A stretch of DNA of 64,000 nucleotides from JAVBOO01 sp031550435 (GTDB lineage: Bacteria > Bacillota > Clostridia > Lachnospirales > WRAX01). The translations under genes and the position numbers were made by a program. Below, piece after piece: positions 41,831 to 50,875 of this stretch. The stretch spans positions 13,808-77,807 of the forward strand of contig JAVBOO010000013.1 in assembly GCA_031550435.1 (NCBI GenBank), written 5' to 3'. The notes under the pieces are model-generated. The model saw nothing but the letters and a program-made list of their open reading frames with translations. It was not told where the DNA came from and did not search any database. Within the stretch, counting starts at the first letter, position 1. Each line of letters begins with the position of its first letter.

Positions 41831-43216
41831 ATGAAATCTTACATAGGTCAAATAATAATAATCGCTGTGTTCGCGGCGATTATCGCCGGCTTCGGAATAG
41901 CGGGGATCATCGAAAATGATGTGAGCTTTTCTGAGCTTGAAAACAGAAACCTTGCCGAATTCCCTGCGTTTTCGCCTGAGGCGGTTTTCTCCGGCATATA
42001 CACAAACTCCTTAGATAGCTACATAAGCGACCATTTTCCCCGCCGTATGTCATTTATCGAGGCGACGCGCCGTCTTGACGGCTTTTATTGCTTTGATGCC
42101 GGATTAATCGCAGAGGTCTTTAAGAGCGGCAAAGCCCTGCCCTTTGAAAATCCAACGCCAAACGCAAACACAGCCGAGCCTGCCGAAACAAATACCGTCT
42201 CGCCTGCTCCCCCCTCCACGGAGACCTCCGTTTTCGAAGAAGCCGAGAGCTCCGAGACTCCGCCGCCCTCAAAACAATATTTTTTGACGACTAAACTTGA
42301 TCCCGGCGCATCGCCGGAAAGCTTAAACAGCCTAGTGCTTCTTGATTCGTTTATCATGGAAAAATACATTTATTCCGAGGAAAAAGCAATCCGCTATGCC
42401 GGTCTCGTCAACAAATTAACCGATGAATGCGGTGTAAAAAGCTATGTGATTATGCCGACTCCCGCAGCAGAACTGTATTTGGATCACGGCTTTATATCCG
42501 GCGCCACAGACAGAGACACAATCAGCGAAAGGCTCAGAGAACTGCTGAGCGGTCCCGAACTCATTGATCTAAGCAAAGTTTTAGCTGAACACAAAAACGA
42601 GTATATCTATTTTCGGACAGACCATCACTGGACCCAAACAGGAGCTTATTACGCTTATCGAGAGCTGTGCAGAGCAATGAACCTTGACTGTCCCGAGCTT
42701 TGGGACTATAAGTTCGGTCATAAGCCCGGTTTCTTGGGAAGCCTTTACAAGTCGATATTTAACAGAAGTGAAGCAAAAATACTTGAGGCAAACCCGGATG
42801 ATGTTCCCTACTATATTCCCGTAAACAATACTGTCGCCGAAAATTATAAGACCTATGAAATGACCGACAAAACGGAAAAAAAGCTGATTTATCCCGAAAA
42901 CAGCGGCTATTCGGTTTACATGGGCGAAGAAATGTTTCTGGGCTATATTCATTCCCCCGTCAGAAACGGAAAAAGCATAATGATAGTCAGGGATTCGTAT
43001 GGGCATTGCTTTGTGCCGTTTCTCGCTGACAGCTTCGAATATGTATATTTCATAGAGCCGAGATATTTTGAAGACGGCTTCAAACTGGCCGAGTTCGTAA
43101 AGGAAAAGGGTATCGAGACCTTGGTGTTCTTAAACTATGAACTGTCAGCCTTAGGAAATTACTGGATGGACTGGAGCACAAATCTCGAAAAGCTTACAGC
43201 GGAGTACAAAAACTAA
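41831..43216 (+). CDS. DHHW family protein (AlgX/AlgJ-like acetyltransferase partner)
   Basis: A 461-residue protein with an N-terminal membrane anchor (about 5-30) and an extracytoplasmic domain. The signature RTDHHWTQTGAYYAYREL (about 258-275) supplies the Asp-His pair, and IVRDSYGHCFVPFLAD the serine, as in SGNH-like AlgJ/AlgX acetyltransferases. A Pro/Thr/Glu/Ser-rich insert (about 105-155) is probably a flexible linker. It follows the MBOAT gene by 58 bases behind GAGGAG, so the two form one unit for acetylating a surface polysaccharide. Confidence 0.88.
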   Translation: MKSYIGQIIIIAVFAAIIAGFGIAGIIENDVSFSELENRNLAEFPAFSPEAVFSGIYTNSLDSYISDHFPRRMSFIEATRRLDGFYCFDAGLIAEVFKSGKALPFENPTPNANTAEPAETNTVSPAPPSTETSVFEEAESSETPPPSKQYFLTTKLDPGASPESLNSLVLLDSFIMEKYIYSEEKAIRYAGLVNKLTDECGVKSYVIMPTPAAELYLDHGFISGATDRDTISERLRELLSGPELIDLSKVLAEHKNEYIYFRTDHHWTQTGAYYAYRELCRAMNLDCPELWDYKFGHKPGFLGSLYKSIFNRSEAKILEANPDDVPYYIPVNNTVAENYKTYEMTDKTEKKLIYPENSGYSVYMGEEMFLGYIHSPVRNGKSIMIVRDSYGHCFVPFLADSFEYVYFIEPRYFEDGFKLAEFVKEKGIETLVFLNYELSALGNYWMDWSTNLEKLTAEYKN

Positions 43217-43280
43217 CACCGCAAACATAGTATATGCCCCGGCTGCCGCGTTTCGCGGCAGCCTTTAACGTTTGCCTTGT

Positions 43281-43390
43281 TATTGAGGCGACAATTAGAC
43301 CATTCGCTAAACTTGTCGCCCCATCCCCCTTAGGCCCGCAGGGCCGGCATAAGGGGGTGATTAAACCTAATGGTTTAATCGGGGAGCAAA
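43281..43390 (+). repeat. Dispersed repeat B, full copy
   Basis: Starts TATTGAGGCGACAATTAGAC, contains CCCGCAGGGCCGGC and the ATTAAACC/GGTTTAAT hairpin, and ends CGGGGAGCAAAA, so its right tip is altered. Confidence 0.85.
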
Positions 43391-43397
43391 ATCTTTG

Positions 43398-43490
43398 ACA
43401 AAGACCGTATAACGGCCGTTACGGACAGGGATACACGGATTAATTCAGCCGTGCATCCCTGTCCAAAGTCAATTAATCAGCGTCTACTTA
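43398..43490 (+). repeat. Dispersed repeat C, right two thirds
   Basis: ACAAAGACCGTATAACGGCC leads to ACGGATTAATTCAGCCGTGC and ends AATTAATCAGCGTCTACTTA. The left part with AATCGAACGG is replaced by repeat B, which directly precedes it. No gene lies between 43217 and 43616. Confidence 0.75.
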
Positions 43491-43616
43491 GAATATTTGA
43501 GACAAAATTCAAGTATTAATTATATTAGCATTATGCGAGCAAACTGCCGGACTGTCCGCTTTCGCGGACAGCTATGGCTTGTGTTCCGTCTTGCAATAAG
43601 CCTTGGGAGGTTAACC

Positions 43617-44264
43617 ATGAAGTCCGAAACTATCCGAAAAATTGCGGTCCTTGCAGCGACGGCAATCATTACGGCCGTAACCTTAAGTTCGTGCGTATTG
43701 CGCTCGAAAGAAAAGACACTTTACGAAAAAATCGTGAACACCCTTACGAAAACCGAAAGCTTCCAAACGGAAGCCTATGTTGCTTACATATCCAACAACA
43801 AACGAAATAATTACTACACATTACAACAGGCGAGGGCAAGCGGCGAATACCGCATCGAGGTAACCGCGCCTGAGGAAGCGGCAGGCAACATTACGGTCTT
43901 CGACGGGAAAATCATTTCTCAGTACAACAAGAAAATAAACGGCAAAATCTCCGTCGGCACAACCGAGTCCATGGAGCGCTCCGAAATACTTTTAACGTCG
44001 TTCATAAAAAATTATCTCGCTTCTGACGACGTTTCAGTCAGCGTTTCAAGTATCGATGCCGAGAAAGAAACCGTACTCGAAGCCAAAATACCCGGAAACA
44101 ACCGCTATTTTGCGACAGAAAAACTTTGGATGAATAACGATACGCTTACGCCGAATACATTGATTATTTATGATGTCGACGGCAAAGAAAGAATTATTGT
44201 AAATTACCAAAAGTTCGAGTATAATGTCAAGCTGGAAGACAGCGTTTTTACAGTTAACAACTAG
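43617..44264 (+). CDS. gerS: GerS-like lipoprotein (LolA-like fold)
   Basis: A 215-residue lipoprotein: signal MKSETIRKIAVLAAT with lipobox LSSC (C26), then a beta-rich domain with YEKIVNTLTKTESFQTEAYV, ASGEYRIEVTAPEEAAGNIT, FDGKIISQYNKK and, near the end, EDSVFTVNN. This pattern fits LolA-like clostridial lipoproteins. In C. difficile GerS is a spore lipoprotein required for cortex hydrolysis and is encoded directly upstream of alanine racemase Alr2; the same order is seen here. The function in this organism is inferred from that synteny. ATG at 43617 behind GGGAGG. Confidence 0.7.
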   Translation: MKSETIRKIAVLAATAIITAVTLSSCVLRSKEKTLYEKIVNTLTKTESFQTEAYVAYISNNKRNNYYTLQQARASGEYRIEVTAPEEAAGNITVFDGKIISQYNKKINGKISVGTTESMERSEILLTSFIKNYLASDDVSVSVSSIDAEKETVLEAKIPGNNRYFATEKLWMNNDTLTPNTLIIYDVDGKERIIVNYQKFEYNVKLEDSVFTVNN

Positions 44265-44360
44265 GCCGGTTCAGCTAGGCAAGTGCCGATATAAACCCAT
44301 CAAACAGGCGCCTGCCGGGATTGCTATTTATATTCTTAACCTAAACGGAGTACAAAAGAC

Positions 44361-45524
44361 ATGAGAGCATACTTAACAAATACATATTTAAAAGGCGAGC
44401 AGATTACCGATAAGCGCGCATACGCAGAGATTAACCTGAGCATACTTAAGTCTAATATAAAGGAATTGCAGCGGCTTTCCGGAGAAAACGCGGAGCTGAT
44501 GTGTGTTGTAAAGGCCGATGCTTACGGACACGGAGCCGTATTTGTTTCAGAAGCCGCCATATCCTGCGGAGTGCGCTGGCTGGGTGTGGCCTCGCTAGGA
44601 GAAGGCGTTATTTTGCGCAACAACGGCGTGGACTGCAATATCCTTGTATTCTCGCATATAGACGATGCGCTTATAGAAACGGCCGTTAACCGCAACATAT
44701 CTTTAACTGTCTATTCAAAAAAATATGCGAGAGATATCTCAAAAACCGCAGTTAAACTCGGTAAAACCGCAAAAATTCACTTTAAGATAGATACGGGCAT
44801 GGCCAGGGTCGGTTTCCGCCCGGAAGACAAATCGGTCAAAACGGCTCTTGAAATCAGCAGGCTGCCTAATATCGAGTTTGTCGGGCTCATGTCGCACCTT
44901 GCCGTTGCCAAAACCGGAAACGAGTTCTCGGCGGAGCAGCTGGCGCGTTTTTTGAGTTTTGCCGATAATCTTGAAAAATGCGGACTGCACGTTCCGTATA
45001 AACATATATCGAACAGCGGAAGCATAGTCACGGGGAAAGAATTTTCGCTGAACATGACAAGGGCCGGAATTATACTCTACGGAGCCGGGCCGGACCGTGA
45101 GACGAACCCCGAAAACTACAACATACACCCCTTTTTGTCTCTTAAAAGCTGCGTCGGATATGTCAAAACCGTTCCGGCAGGAACAAGCATTGGCTATTCC
45201 AGAACATATTACACCGAAAGAGAATCGGTAATCGCGACTATTCCCATCGGCTATGCCGACGGATACAAGCGCTGCCTAAGCAATAAGAGCGAAGTGCTTA
45301 TTCACGGCAAAAGGGCAAAACTTAGAGGCAATGTATGCATGGATTCCGTTATGATAGATGTGACTGATATACCCGGAGTTAAAACAGGAGACGAAGTCGT
45401 GCTTATAGGCAGTCAGGGGGACGAAAGCATTAGTGCGAAAGAAATCGCCGCTCTTGCCGGAACAATCGAATACGAAATATTTACTAGCCTTAGCCAAAGA
45501 GTTGACAGAGTCTATATAAAATAA
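44361..45524 (+). CDS. alr: Alanine racemase
   Basis: PLP enzyme interconverting L- and D-alanine for peptidoglycan. The 387-residue protein has an unusual 15-residue leader (MRAYLTNTYLKGEQ), then RAYAEINLSIL, the PLP lysine K51 (VVKADAYGHGA) and the second catalytic base Y279 (IGYSRTYY). GGAG lies 11 bases before the ATG, a long distance. Third-codon composition is like its neighbours. Located 96 bases after the GerS-like gene, as in C. difficile, and upstream of mazF, as in many Firmicutes. Confidence 0.95.
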   Translation: MRAYLTNTYLKGEQITDKRAYAEINLSILKSNIKELQRLSGENAELMCVVKADAYGHGAVFVSEAAISCGVRWLGVASLGEGVILRNNGVDCNILVFSHIDDALIETAVNRNISLTVYSKKYARDISKTAVKLGKTAKIHFKIDTGMARVGFRPEDKSVKTALEISRLPNIEFVGLMSHLAVAKTGNEFSAEQLARFLSFADNLEKCGLHVPYKHISNSGSIVTGKEFSLNMTRAGIILYGAGPDRETNPENYNIHPFLSLKSCVGYVKTVPAGTSIGYSRTYYTERESVIATIPIGYADGYKRCLSNKSEVLIHGKRAKLRGNVCMDSVMIDVTDIPGVKTGDEVVLIGSQGDESISAKEIAALAGTIEYEIFTSLSQRVDRVYIK

Positions 45525-45724
45525 GCGCGACTTGCCCGCTTTGGCAGTCGTCCGCCTCGCGGTGCGACTGTTCGGCTTGTTCGGCACTTAATTTACGAGC
45601 GAACGCGATAAGCTTATATGTATTTTTTGCAGAATTGTTACGTTTATGCCAAAAACCCGTATAGGAGAAGTACAAATTGGGAAGATTTAATATCGTACCA
45701 ACTTACTAAAAGCTTAAAGCGAGT

Positions 45725-46078
45725 GTGAAAAATGTGCTTGTAAAAAGAGGCGACATATTCTATGCGGATTTAAGTCCGGTTATCGGCTCAGAGCAAGGCG
45801 GAGTGCGTCCGGTCTTAATCGTCCAAAACGATGTGGGCAACAGATACAGCCCGACTGTCATATGTGCCGCCATCACCTCTCAGATAAACAAGGCCAAGCT
45901 GCCGACACATATAGAAATTGATTCTCAGATTTATACTCTTGTCAAAGATTCGGTCGTGCTGCTCGAGCAGGTCAGAACCATCGACAAGAAGCGGCTGAGA
46001 GAAAAAATATGTCACTTAGATGACGGGTTGATGAGCAGGGTTGACAGGGCTTTATTAATAAGCTTCGGTCTGGAGTAA
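45725..46078 (+). CDS. ndoA: MazF/EndoA-type endoribonuclease toxin
   Basis: A 117-residue mRNA interferase. Strong match to the NdoA branch: VKRGDIFYADLSPVIGSEQG, RPVLIVQNDVGNRYSPTVIC, AAITSQINKAKLPTHIEI and VLLEQVRTIDKKRL. The GTG at 45725 gives MKNVLVKRGD; the GTG at 45734 is an alternative. Neither has a strong ribosome binding site. The usual RHH antitoxin gene between alr and ndoA is missing: the 200-base gap holds only a ten-codon ORF at 45677-45709. Confidence 0.93.
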   Translation: MKNVLVKRGDIFYADLSPVIGSEQGGVRPVLIVQNDVGNRYSPTVICAAITSQINKAKLPTHIEIDSQIYTLVKDSVVLLEQVRTIDKKRLREKICHLDDGLMSRVDRALLISFGLE

Positions 46079-46171
46079 ATACATAACAGTATATAACCAT
46101 AACGACAGGTTGAAATCGCGCTGATTTCAGCCTGTTTTATTATTACAGAGGAATATTAGTCAGATAAATTT

Positions 46172-46202
46172 AAAACCGTCCAAGCGAAGCTTGAGCGGTT
46201 TT
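46172..46202 (+). terminator. Hairpin after mazF
   Basis: AAAACCG-TC-CAAGC pairs with GCTTG-AG-CGGTTTT around a GAA loop; followed by GAATTTAT. Confidence 0.65.
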
Positions 46203-46210
46203 GAATTTAT

Positions 46211-46259
46211 CGCCCGACGTCCTACAGTCGTTTAAGACTGATATTGTCTTAAACGGCTG
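46211..46259 (-). repeat. Repeat D, complete small hairpin element
   Basis: CGCCCGACGTCCTACAGTCG, then TTTAAGACTGATATTGTCTTAAACGGCTG. The second part is a 14-bp hairpin (one G-T pair). The same element lies reversed inside repeat A at 60085. Flanks are TTA-like on both sides. Downstream to 46430 only A-like scraps are seen (CTATATTTTGCCGACGCAGTAAT at 46276). Confidence 0.8.
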
Positions 46260-46432
46260 TAAATACAGCTCTTTGCTATATTTTGCCGACGCAGTAATAC
46301 TCGTCCGGTTTCAGGCGCTGTCTCGGCGGCGCATTATTATTCGTATTTTTGCCTAGTTTGTTATGGTTGTTTACTTCCGCGGTTATATATGATAAACTGA
46401 CAAGCGACCGCATAAAAAAATGAGGTGATACT

Positions 46433-46690
46433 ATGTTGGCGCTGACACGCCGCAAAGGCGAAAGCATTATCATAAACGAAAACATTGAAGTTGTTGTTGT
46501 GGGAATACAAGGCGAGCAAGTAAAGCTCGGAGTTATCGCTCCCCGTTCGGTTGTTGTTCACAGAAAAGAGATATACGAGCAGATACAGAAAGAAAACATG
46601 ATGGCAAAAGAAGCTCTTTCAGACACTGACATAGCCAAGTTTAAAGACCTCCTCGGCACAAAAACACAAAAAACCGATACGGGCGAGTAA
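46433..46690 (+). CDS. csrA: Carbon storage regulator CsrA
   Basis: Dimeric RNA-binding protein that blocks or stabilises mRNAs at GGA motifs; in Firmicutes it controls flagellin (hag) translation. The 85-residue protein has the core MLALTRRKGESIIINENIEV, then VKLGVIAPRSVVVHRKEIYEQIQ and a longer acidic tail (to 85) than most. ATG behind TGAGGTG. Usually fliW precedes csrA; here no FliW is seen, but a gene of unknown function follows four bases later. Confidence 0.95.
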   Translation: MLALTRRKGESIIINENIEVVVVGIQGEQVKLGVIAPRSVVVHRKEIYEQIQKENMMAKEALSDTDIAKFKDLLGTKTQKTDTGE

Positions 46691-46693
46691 GGC

Positions 46694-47284
46694 GTGGTTG
46701 CTTTGAAATTTATAGACACTTCCGGGCTTTTTCCCCCGGATTATTTTCTCGCTCTGATACATTTGAGCGGAGACAGCTCTGTATTAAAAAACGAGTCCGA
46801 CTCGGAAATATTGGATGTTTTGGCCGGTACTCCGCAAAAAAAGCTTCTTGTCATAAATCCTGGCACTGTTGACAGCGAAAACGCCATGCTTCGTTTTTGC
46901 AATCGGATTGCCGCAATTTCAAAAACATCGGGAAACAAGAGCTTGATAGCCGTTAAAGATCCCGACTGCGGATTTATTGATTGGTTTCTCGGAATCTACA
47001 AAGACTGCGACCTTAATGACGCCGTATTTAAAACCCGCAGCCTTTATGCGAGGATTATCTGCGAAACAGGGCTTAGTATCGCGCACGAGCTTGTTTATCC
47101 GCAGCTTTTGCCATATTTTGAAGATATGATCGGCTGCCTGGCGGTTGACGATGATTACACCGAAAGCGGAATGCCGCTGACAGGCAACGCAATAAAGAAA
47201 GACAGCATCGAAAACTGTGTGTTTATAGAGTGCGGAGACGATTTTGGCGAAATTGAACGCATCGTTATCTCCGCGAGCAAATAA
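46694..47284 (+). CDS. Protein of unknown function, 196 residues, between csrA and gltX
   Basis: A mixed alpha/beta cytoplasmic protein starting with GTG three bases after the csrA stop, so cotranscribed and probably coupled. Visible stretches: LKFIDTSGLFPPDYFLALIH, LLVINPGTVDSENAMLRFCN, IAVKDPDCGFIDWFLGIYKD and HELVYPQLLPYFEDMIGCLA. The ordered beta-alpha pattern with NPGTVDSEN after a strand hints at a Rossmann-like fold, but no nucleotide-binding motif is present. It does not resemble FliW. I cannot assign a family. Confidence 0.7.
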   Translation: MVALKFIDTSGLFPPDYFLALIHLSGDSSVLKNESDSEILDVLAGTPQKKLLVINPGTVDSENAMLRFCNRIAAISKTSGNKSLIAVKDPDCGFIDWFLGIYKDCDLNDAVFKTRSLYARIICETGLSIAHELVYPQLLPYFEDMIGCLAVDDDYTESGMPLTGNAIKKDSIENCVFIECGDDFGEIERIVISASK

Positions 47285-47323
47285 AACAACGCACCAAAAA
47301 TCGAATTTCTGCTTATTTAGGAG

Positions 47324-48784
47324 ATGATTACCACGGTACGCACAAGATATGCGCCGAGCCCCACAGGCTTTATGCACGTAGGCAATTTAAGAACGGCGAT
47401 ATATGAATATTTAATCGCAAAATCAAACGGCGGCAGCTTTATATTGAGAATTGAAGATACAGACCAAACCAGACAGGTCGAGGGCGCAGTCGAAGTTATT
47501 TACGATACGCTTAAAATCGCCGGCCTCAACCATGACGAGGGCCCCGACATCGGCGGTGCTTACGGCCCTTATATCCAGAGCCACAGGAAAACAGGCTACC
47601 TCGAATATGCGAAGCAGCTTGTCGATAAAGGCGCGGCGTATTACTGTTTCTGTGATAAAGAGAGGCTCGAAGAGCTCCACAGGGACGGAAAAGAAGGAAT
47701 TTCCAAATACGACAGACACTGCTTGAGGTTAAGCAAGGAAGAAATCAAAGCAAAGCTTGAATCCGGTGCTCCGTTTGTAATAAGACAACTTATTCCCGAA
47801 GGCAAAACCACATTTAAAGATGAGGTATTCGGCGAAATCACTGTGGACAACAAAGAGCTTGAAGATCAGGTCCTCATAAAGTCCGACGGCCTTCCGACTT
47901 ACAACTTCGCAAATGTCGTCGACGACCATCTTATGGAGATAACGCATGTCGTCAGAGGTACAGAGTATTTGTCTTCGACTCCGAAGTACAATTTGCTGTA
48001 CGAAGCCTTCGGCTGGGAAATACCCGTTTATATCCATGTAACCGCGGTTACAAACGAAAGCGGAGAAAAAATCTCAAAGCGAAAAGGCGCGGAATCCATA
48101 CAGCAGCTTGTCGAAAAAGGCTATATACCCGAAGCCATCGTAAATTATACGACGCTTCTCGGCTGGGCCCCTCCCGATAACCGCGAAATATTCTCGCTGT
48201 CCGAGCTCTGCGATATATTTACTTTAAAGGGCCTCAGCAAGTCGCCTTCAGTTTTCGACTATCAAAAGCTGAAATGGATGAACGGCGAATATCTGAAAAA
48301 GATGGATTTCGATGAATATTACAAACTGGCCGAACCCGTTCTAAAGCAAAGCATAAAAACGGCCGGAATAGACCTTAGGCACATTGGAGAGCTTTGCAAG
48401 ACAAGAATCGAGTTTATCCGCCAAATACCTTCGATTATTGACTTTATTGACGAATTGCCCGACTATGATATAGAAATGTATACTAACAAAAAAATGAAGA
48501 CAACATCCGAGAATTCACTTGATGCTTTGAAACTGCTTACCGATTTTCTCTCTGCTCAAGAAGACTTTACAAACGACGCTATTTATGCCGACACCGTTAA
48601 ACTCGCCGAGGAAAAAGGCCTGAAAAGCTCTCAGCTGCTATGGCCTCTTCGCACCGCGCTTTCCGGAAAACAGGCTACCCCCTGCGGAGCAAGCGAGCTG
48701 TGTGCTCTGCTGGGAAAAACCGAAAGCCTGAGAAGACTCGAAATCGGAATCGCAAAACTTGAAAGCGCGCAGGTGGAAAAATGA
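47324..48784 (+). CDS. gltX: Glutamate--tRNA ligase
   Basis: Charges tRNA-Glu (and probably tRNA-Gln, for later amidation). The 486-residue class I enzyme has the HIGH-type motif APSPTGFMHVGN (10-21) and the KMSKS-type KISKRKGAE (about 250), plus DHLMEITHVVRGTEYLSSTPK. The start is odd: AGGAG ends directly at the ATG of 47324 with no spacer, though the next codons (ITTVRTRYAPSPTG) fit the family start closely. It overlaps the asparaginase gene by four bases. Confidence 0.95.
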   Translation: MITTVRTRYAPSPTGFMHVGNLRTAIYEYLIAKSNGGSFILRIEDTDQTRQVEGAVEVIYDTLKIAGLNHDEGPDIGGAYGPYIQSHRKTGYLEYAKQLVDKGAAYYCFCDKERLEELHRDGKEGISKYDRHCLRLSKEEIKAKLESGAPFVIRQLIPEGKTTFKDEVFGEITVDNKELEDQVLIKSDGLPTYNFANVVDDHLMEITHVVRGTEYLSSTPKYNLLYEAFGWEIPVYIHVTAVTNESGEKISKRKGAESIQQLVEKGYIPEAIVNYTTLLGWAPPDNREIFSLSELCDIFTLKGLSKSPSVFDYQKLKWMNGEYLKKMDFDEYYKLAEPVLKQSIKTAGIDLRHIGELCKTRIEFIRQIPSIIDFIDELPDYDIEMYTNKKMKTTSENSLDALKLLTDFLSAQEDFTNDAIYADTVKLAEEKGLKSSQLLWPLRTALSGKQATPCGASELCALLGKTESLRRLEIGIAKLESAQVEK

Positions 48785-49782
48785 AGCGTATTTTAATGCT
48801 TGCGACAGGAGGCACTATTGCTTCCGCCGAAAGCGACACCGGACTTGTCCCACAGATGAACGCCGAAAAACTGCTCGAATATGTCCCCGAAGTGCGGGAG
48901 CTGGCGGAATTTACGCTCAAAAACATACTTAATCTTGACTCCTCGAACATCCAGCCCGAGGAGTGGAAAATAATCGCGAGAGAAATCCATAACGCGAAAC
49001 ATGATTTTGACGCAATCGTCGTAACGCACGGAACTGACACTATGTCCTACACAGCGTCGGTTCTGACATTTATGCTGATGGACATAAGCATACCTGTAAT
49101 CTTTACCGGGTCACAGCTGCCGATTTCGGAAAAAAACAGCGACGGCCCGAAAAATCTTTCGGACGCAATCCGTACTGCGATTTCCGGTGTCGGAGCCGGA
49201 GTATTTATAGTGTTCGACGGCAAAATTATACTCGGCTGCCGCTCGACAAAGTTCCGCTCTGTCTCGTTTAACGCTTTTGAAAGCATAAACGCAGAGTTTG
49301 TGGGGTTTATCGAAAACAATCGTGTGAAACTCAACGATAAATACAATAAAACAGGCTCGGGGAGCGGATTATACTCGGATGAGCTAGACAACAGAGTATT
49401 CCTTTTGAAGCTTATCCCCGGAACCTCGCCCGACTTTTTCAGGCACTTTGTCGAAATCGGCTATAAAGGGCTTGTAATAGAGGCGTTCGGAGTCGGAGGG
49501 CTCCACTATATACGCCGCGATCTTCCGAGCGAGATCAATAAGCTCATAAAAAGCGGCATCGAAGTTGTCGTTATATCACAATGCCCTCTTGAACTCGCTG
49601 ACCTGACAAAATACGAAGTCGGAAAAAAAGTCGAGATGGAAGGCGTAATTTCCGGAGGAGACATGACCTGTGAGGCGGCGGTTACAAAGCTGATGTGGGC
49701 GCTTGCCAACCAAAGCCCGGATAAAAGCGTTAAACAGCTCATGCTTACAAACTTTTGCGGCGAAATAAACGAAAGCAAATAG
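48781..49782 (+). CDS. ansA: Type I L-asparaginase
   Basis: Hydrolyses asparagine to aspartate and ammonia in the cytoplasm. The 333-residue protein has both signature motifs: ATGGTIAS with the nucleophile T12, and VTHGTDTMSYTASVL with T85-D86. FTGSQLPISEKNSDGPKNL is also typical. There is no signal peptide, which fits type I. Its ATG overlaps the stop of gltX (ATGA), an unexpected but tight coupling of a tRNA ligase and an amino-acid hydrolase. Confidence 0.92.
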   Translation: MKRILMLATGGTIASAESDTGLVPQMNAEKLLEYVPEVRELAEFTLKNILNLDSSNIQPEEWKIIAREIHNAKHDFDAIVVTHGTDTMSYTASVLTFMLMDISIPVIFTGSQLPISEKNSDGPKNLSDAIRTAISGVGAGVFIVFDGKIILGCRSTKFRSVSFNAFESINAEFVGFIENNRVKLNDKYNKTGSGSGLYSDELDNRVFLLKLIPGTSPDFFRHFVEIGYKGLVIEAFGVGGLHYIRRDLPSEINKLIKSGIEVVVISQCPLELADLTKYEVGKKVEMEGVISGGDMTCEAAVTKLMWALANQSPDKSVKQLMLTNFCGEINESK

Positions 49783-49834
49783 AAATGTTGATTAAATCGG
49801 ACGGTTTCGCCCTTGAATCAAACCGGGAGTAGTT

Positions 49835-50875
49835 ATGAAAAGACTGCGAGAATTGGACTTTATACGAGTAGTTTCAATGTTTGCCGTCATAATGATTCAT
49901 GTGTCCAGCGGCTTCGTTCTCGCGGAAAGCAGAGCCGCTGTTTTCGGCATGAACGCGGCATTCTTGCTCAACCAGCTCTCTCGCTTTGCGGTGCCGATGT
50001 TTGTTATGCTTTCGGGCATAGTCCTGAACATGCAAAAATACGGCGGTTGCAAAGCTTTTATCACAAAACGCCTGAAATCGGTCGTAATCCCCTATATACT
50101 TTGGAGCTTGTTTTACTTTGCTGCAAACCGCGGATTTTCGCCGGCAGCGATGTTTTCCGGCGGGTTTATGCGGGAACTGGCTCGCGGCCTGCTGACAGGC
50201 GGTTTTGCTTCTCATCTCTATTTTATTGTCGTCATAGTTCAGCTTTATATCTTATTTCCGGCTATACGAAAGCTGCTGCTCCGCTACGAATCTCAAACCC
50301 TCATAGTCTCGTTCGCGCTAAGCTTTTACTTTATCATGGCGATAAATCTCAGGTCTTACGGTATAAAACTTTTACCTTCGGGCATTGCCGGTTACGCATG
50401 GCTGCTTGCCCCGACCTGGCTGTTTTATTTCGTACTCGGTATGTCGGCAAATGAAAAACGGCTCAACGCCGCATTCGAGTTCGGAAAGAAAAATCTTTGG
50501 GCTTTGGCCGTCGTGTTCTTGATATTTGCGCTTGTTTTCCCTTTAACCGGAAAAATATTCGGAAGTTACGAGCTTTCGATAAAGCCCGAGATCATTTTCT
50601 ACACCTGTCTTGTGTTCGCGATGCTCTCAGGCGTTGCGCGGCTGCTTCCGGAATTTAAAGCAATAGCGGCGCTTTCAAAGGTCTCACAAACAGTTTATTT
50701 TCTACATGTATACGTGTTGATTGTGCTGAGACGGGTAAACTTTTTCTCTCATGGTATAAGCCGGATGCTTATCCTGTTCTTATGCGTAAGCGCGATAAGC
50801 ATAGGAATTGCATTAACCGCGAGCGCTGCACAGAACATGTTTAAAAAAGCGCCGGTTAAATCAAATGTTCAATAA
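49835..50875 (+). CDS. Membrane acyltransferase, family 3 (OafA/NolL-like)
   Basis: A 346-residue protein with about ten membrane helices. The N-terminus RLRELDFIRVVSMFAVIMIH contains the R/H pattern of acyltransferase family 3 (D and R in LDFIR, H in MIHVSS). The central part includes SHLYFIVVIVQLYILFP and ends with YFLHVYVLIVLRRV. These enzymes acylate cell surface glycans. The target is unknown. Its last seven bases overlap the convergent truA gene, so no terminator separates them. Confidence 0.87.
   Translation: MKRLRELDFIRVVSMFAVIMIHVSSGFVLAESRAAVFGMNAAFLLNQLSRFAVPMFVMLSGIVLNMQKYGGCKAFITKRLKSVVIPYILWSLFYFAANRGFSPAAMFSGGFMRELARGLLTGGFASHLYFIVVIVQLYILFPAIRKLLLRYESQTLIVSFALSFYFIMAINLRSYGIKLLPSGIAGYAWLLAPTWLFYFVLGMSANEKRLNAAFEFGKKNLWALAVVFLIFALVFPLTGKIFGSYELSIKPEIIFYTCLVFAMLSGVARLLPEFKAIAALSKVSQTVYFLHVYVLIVLRRVNFFSHGISRMLILFLCVSAISIGIALTASAAQNMFKKAPVKSNVQ

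Noticed and set aside
44275..44300. AAGTGCCGAT after the GerS-like gene considered as repeat C
   Set aside because: Ten matching bases only; the following text diverges at once.
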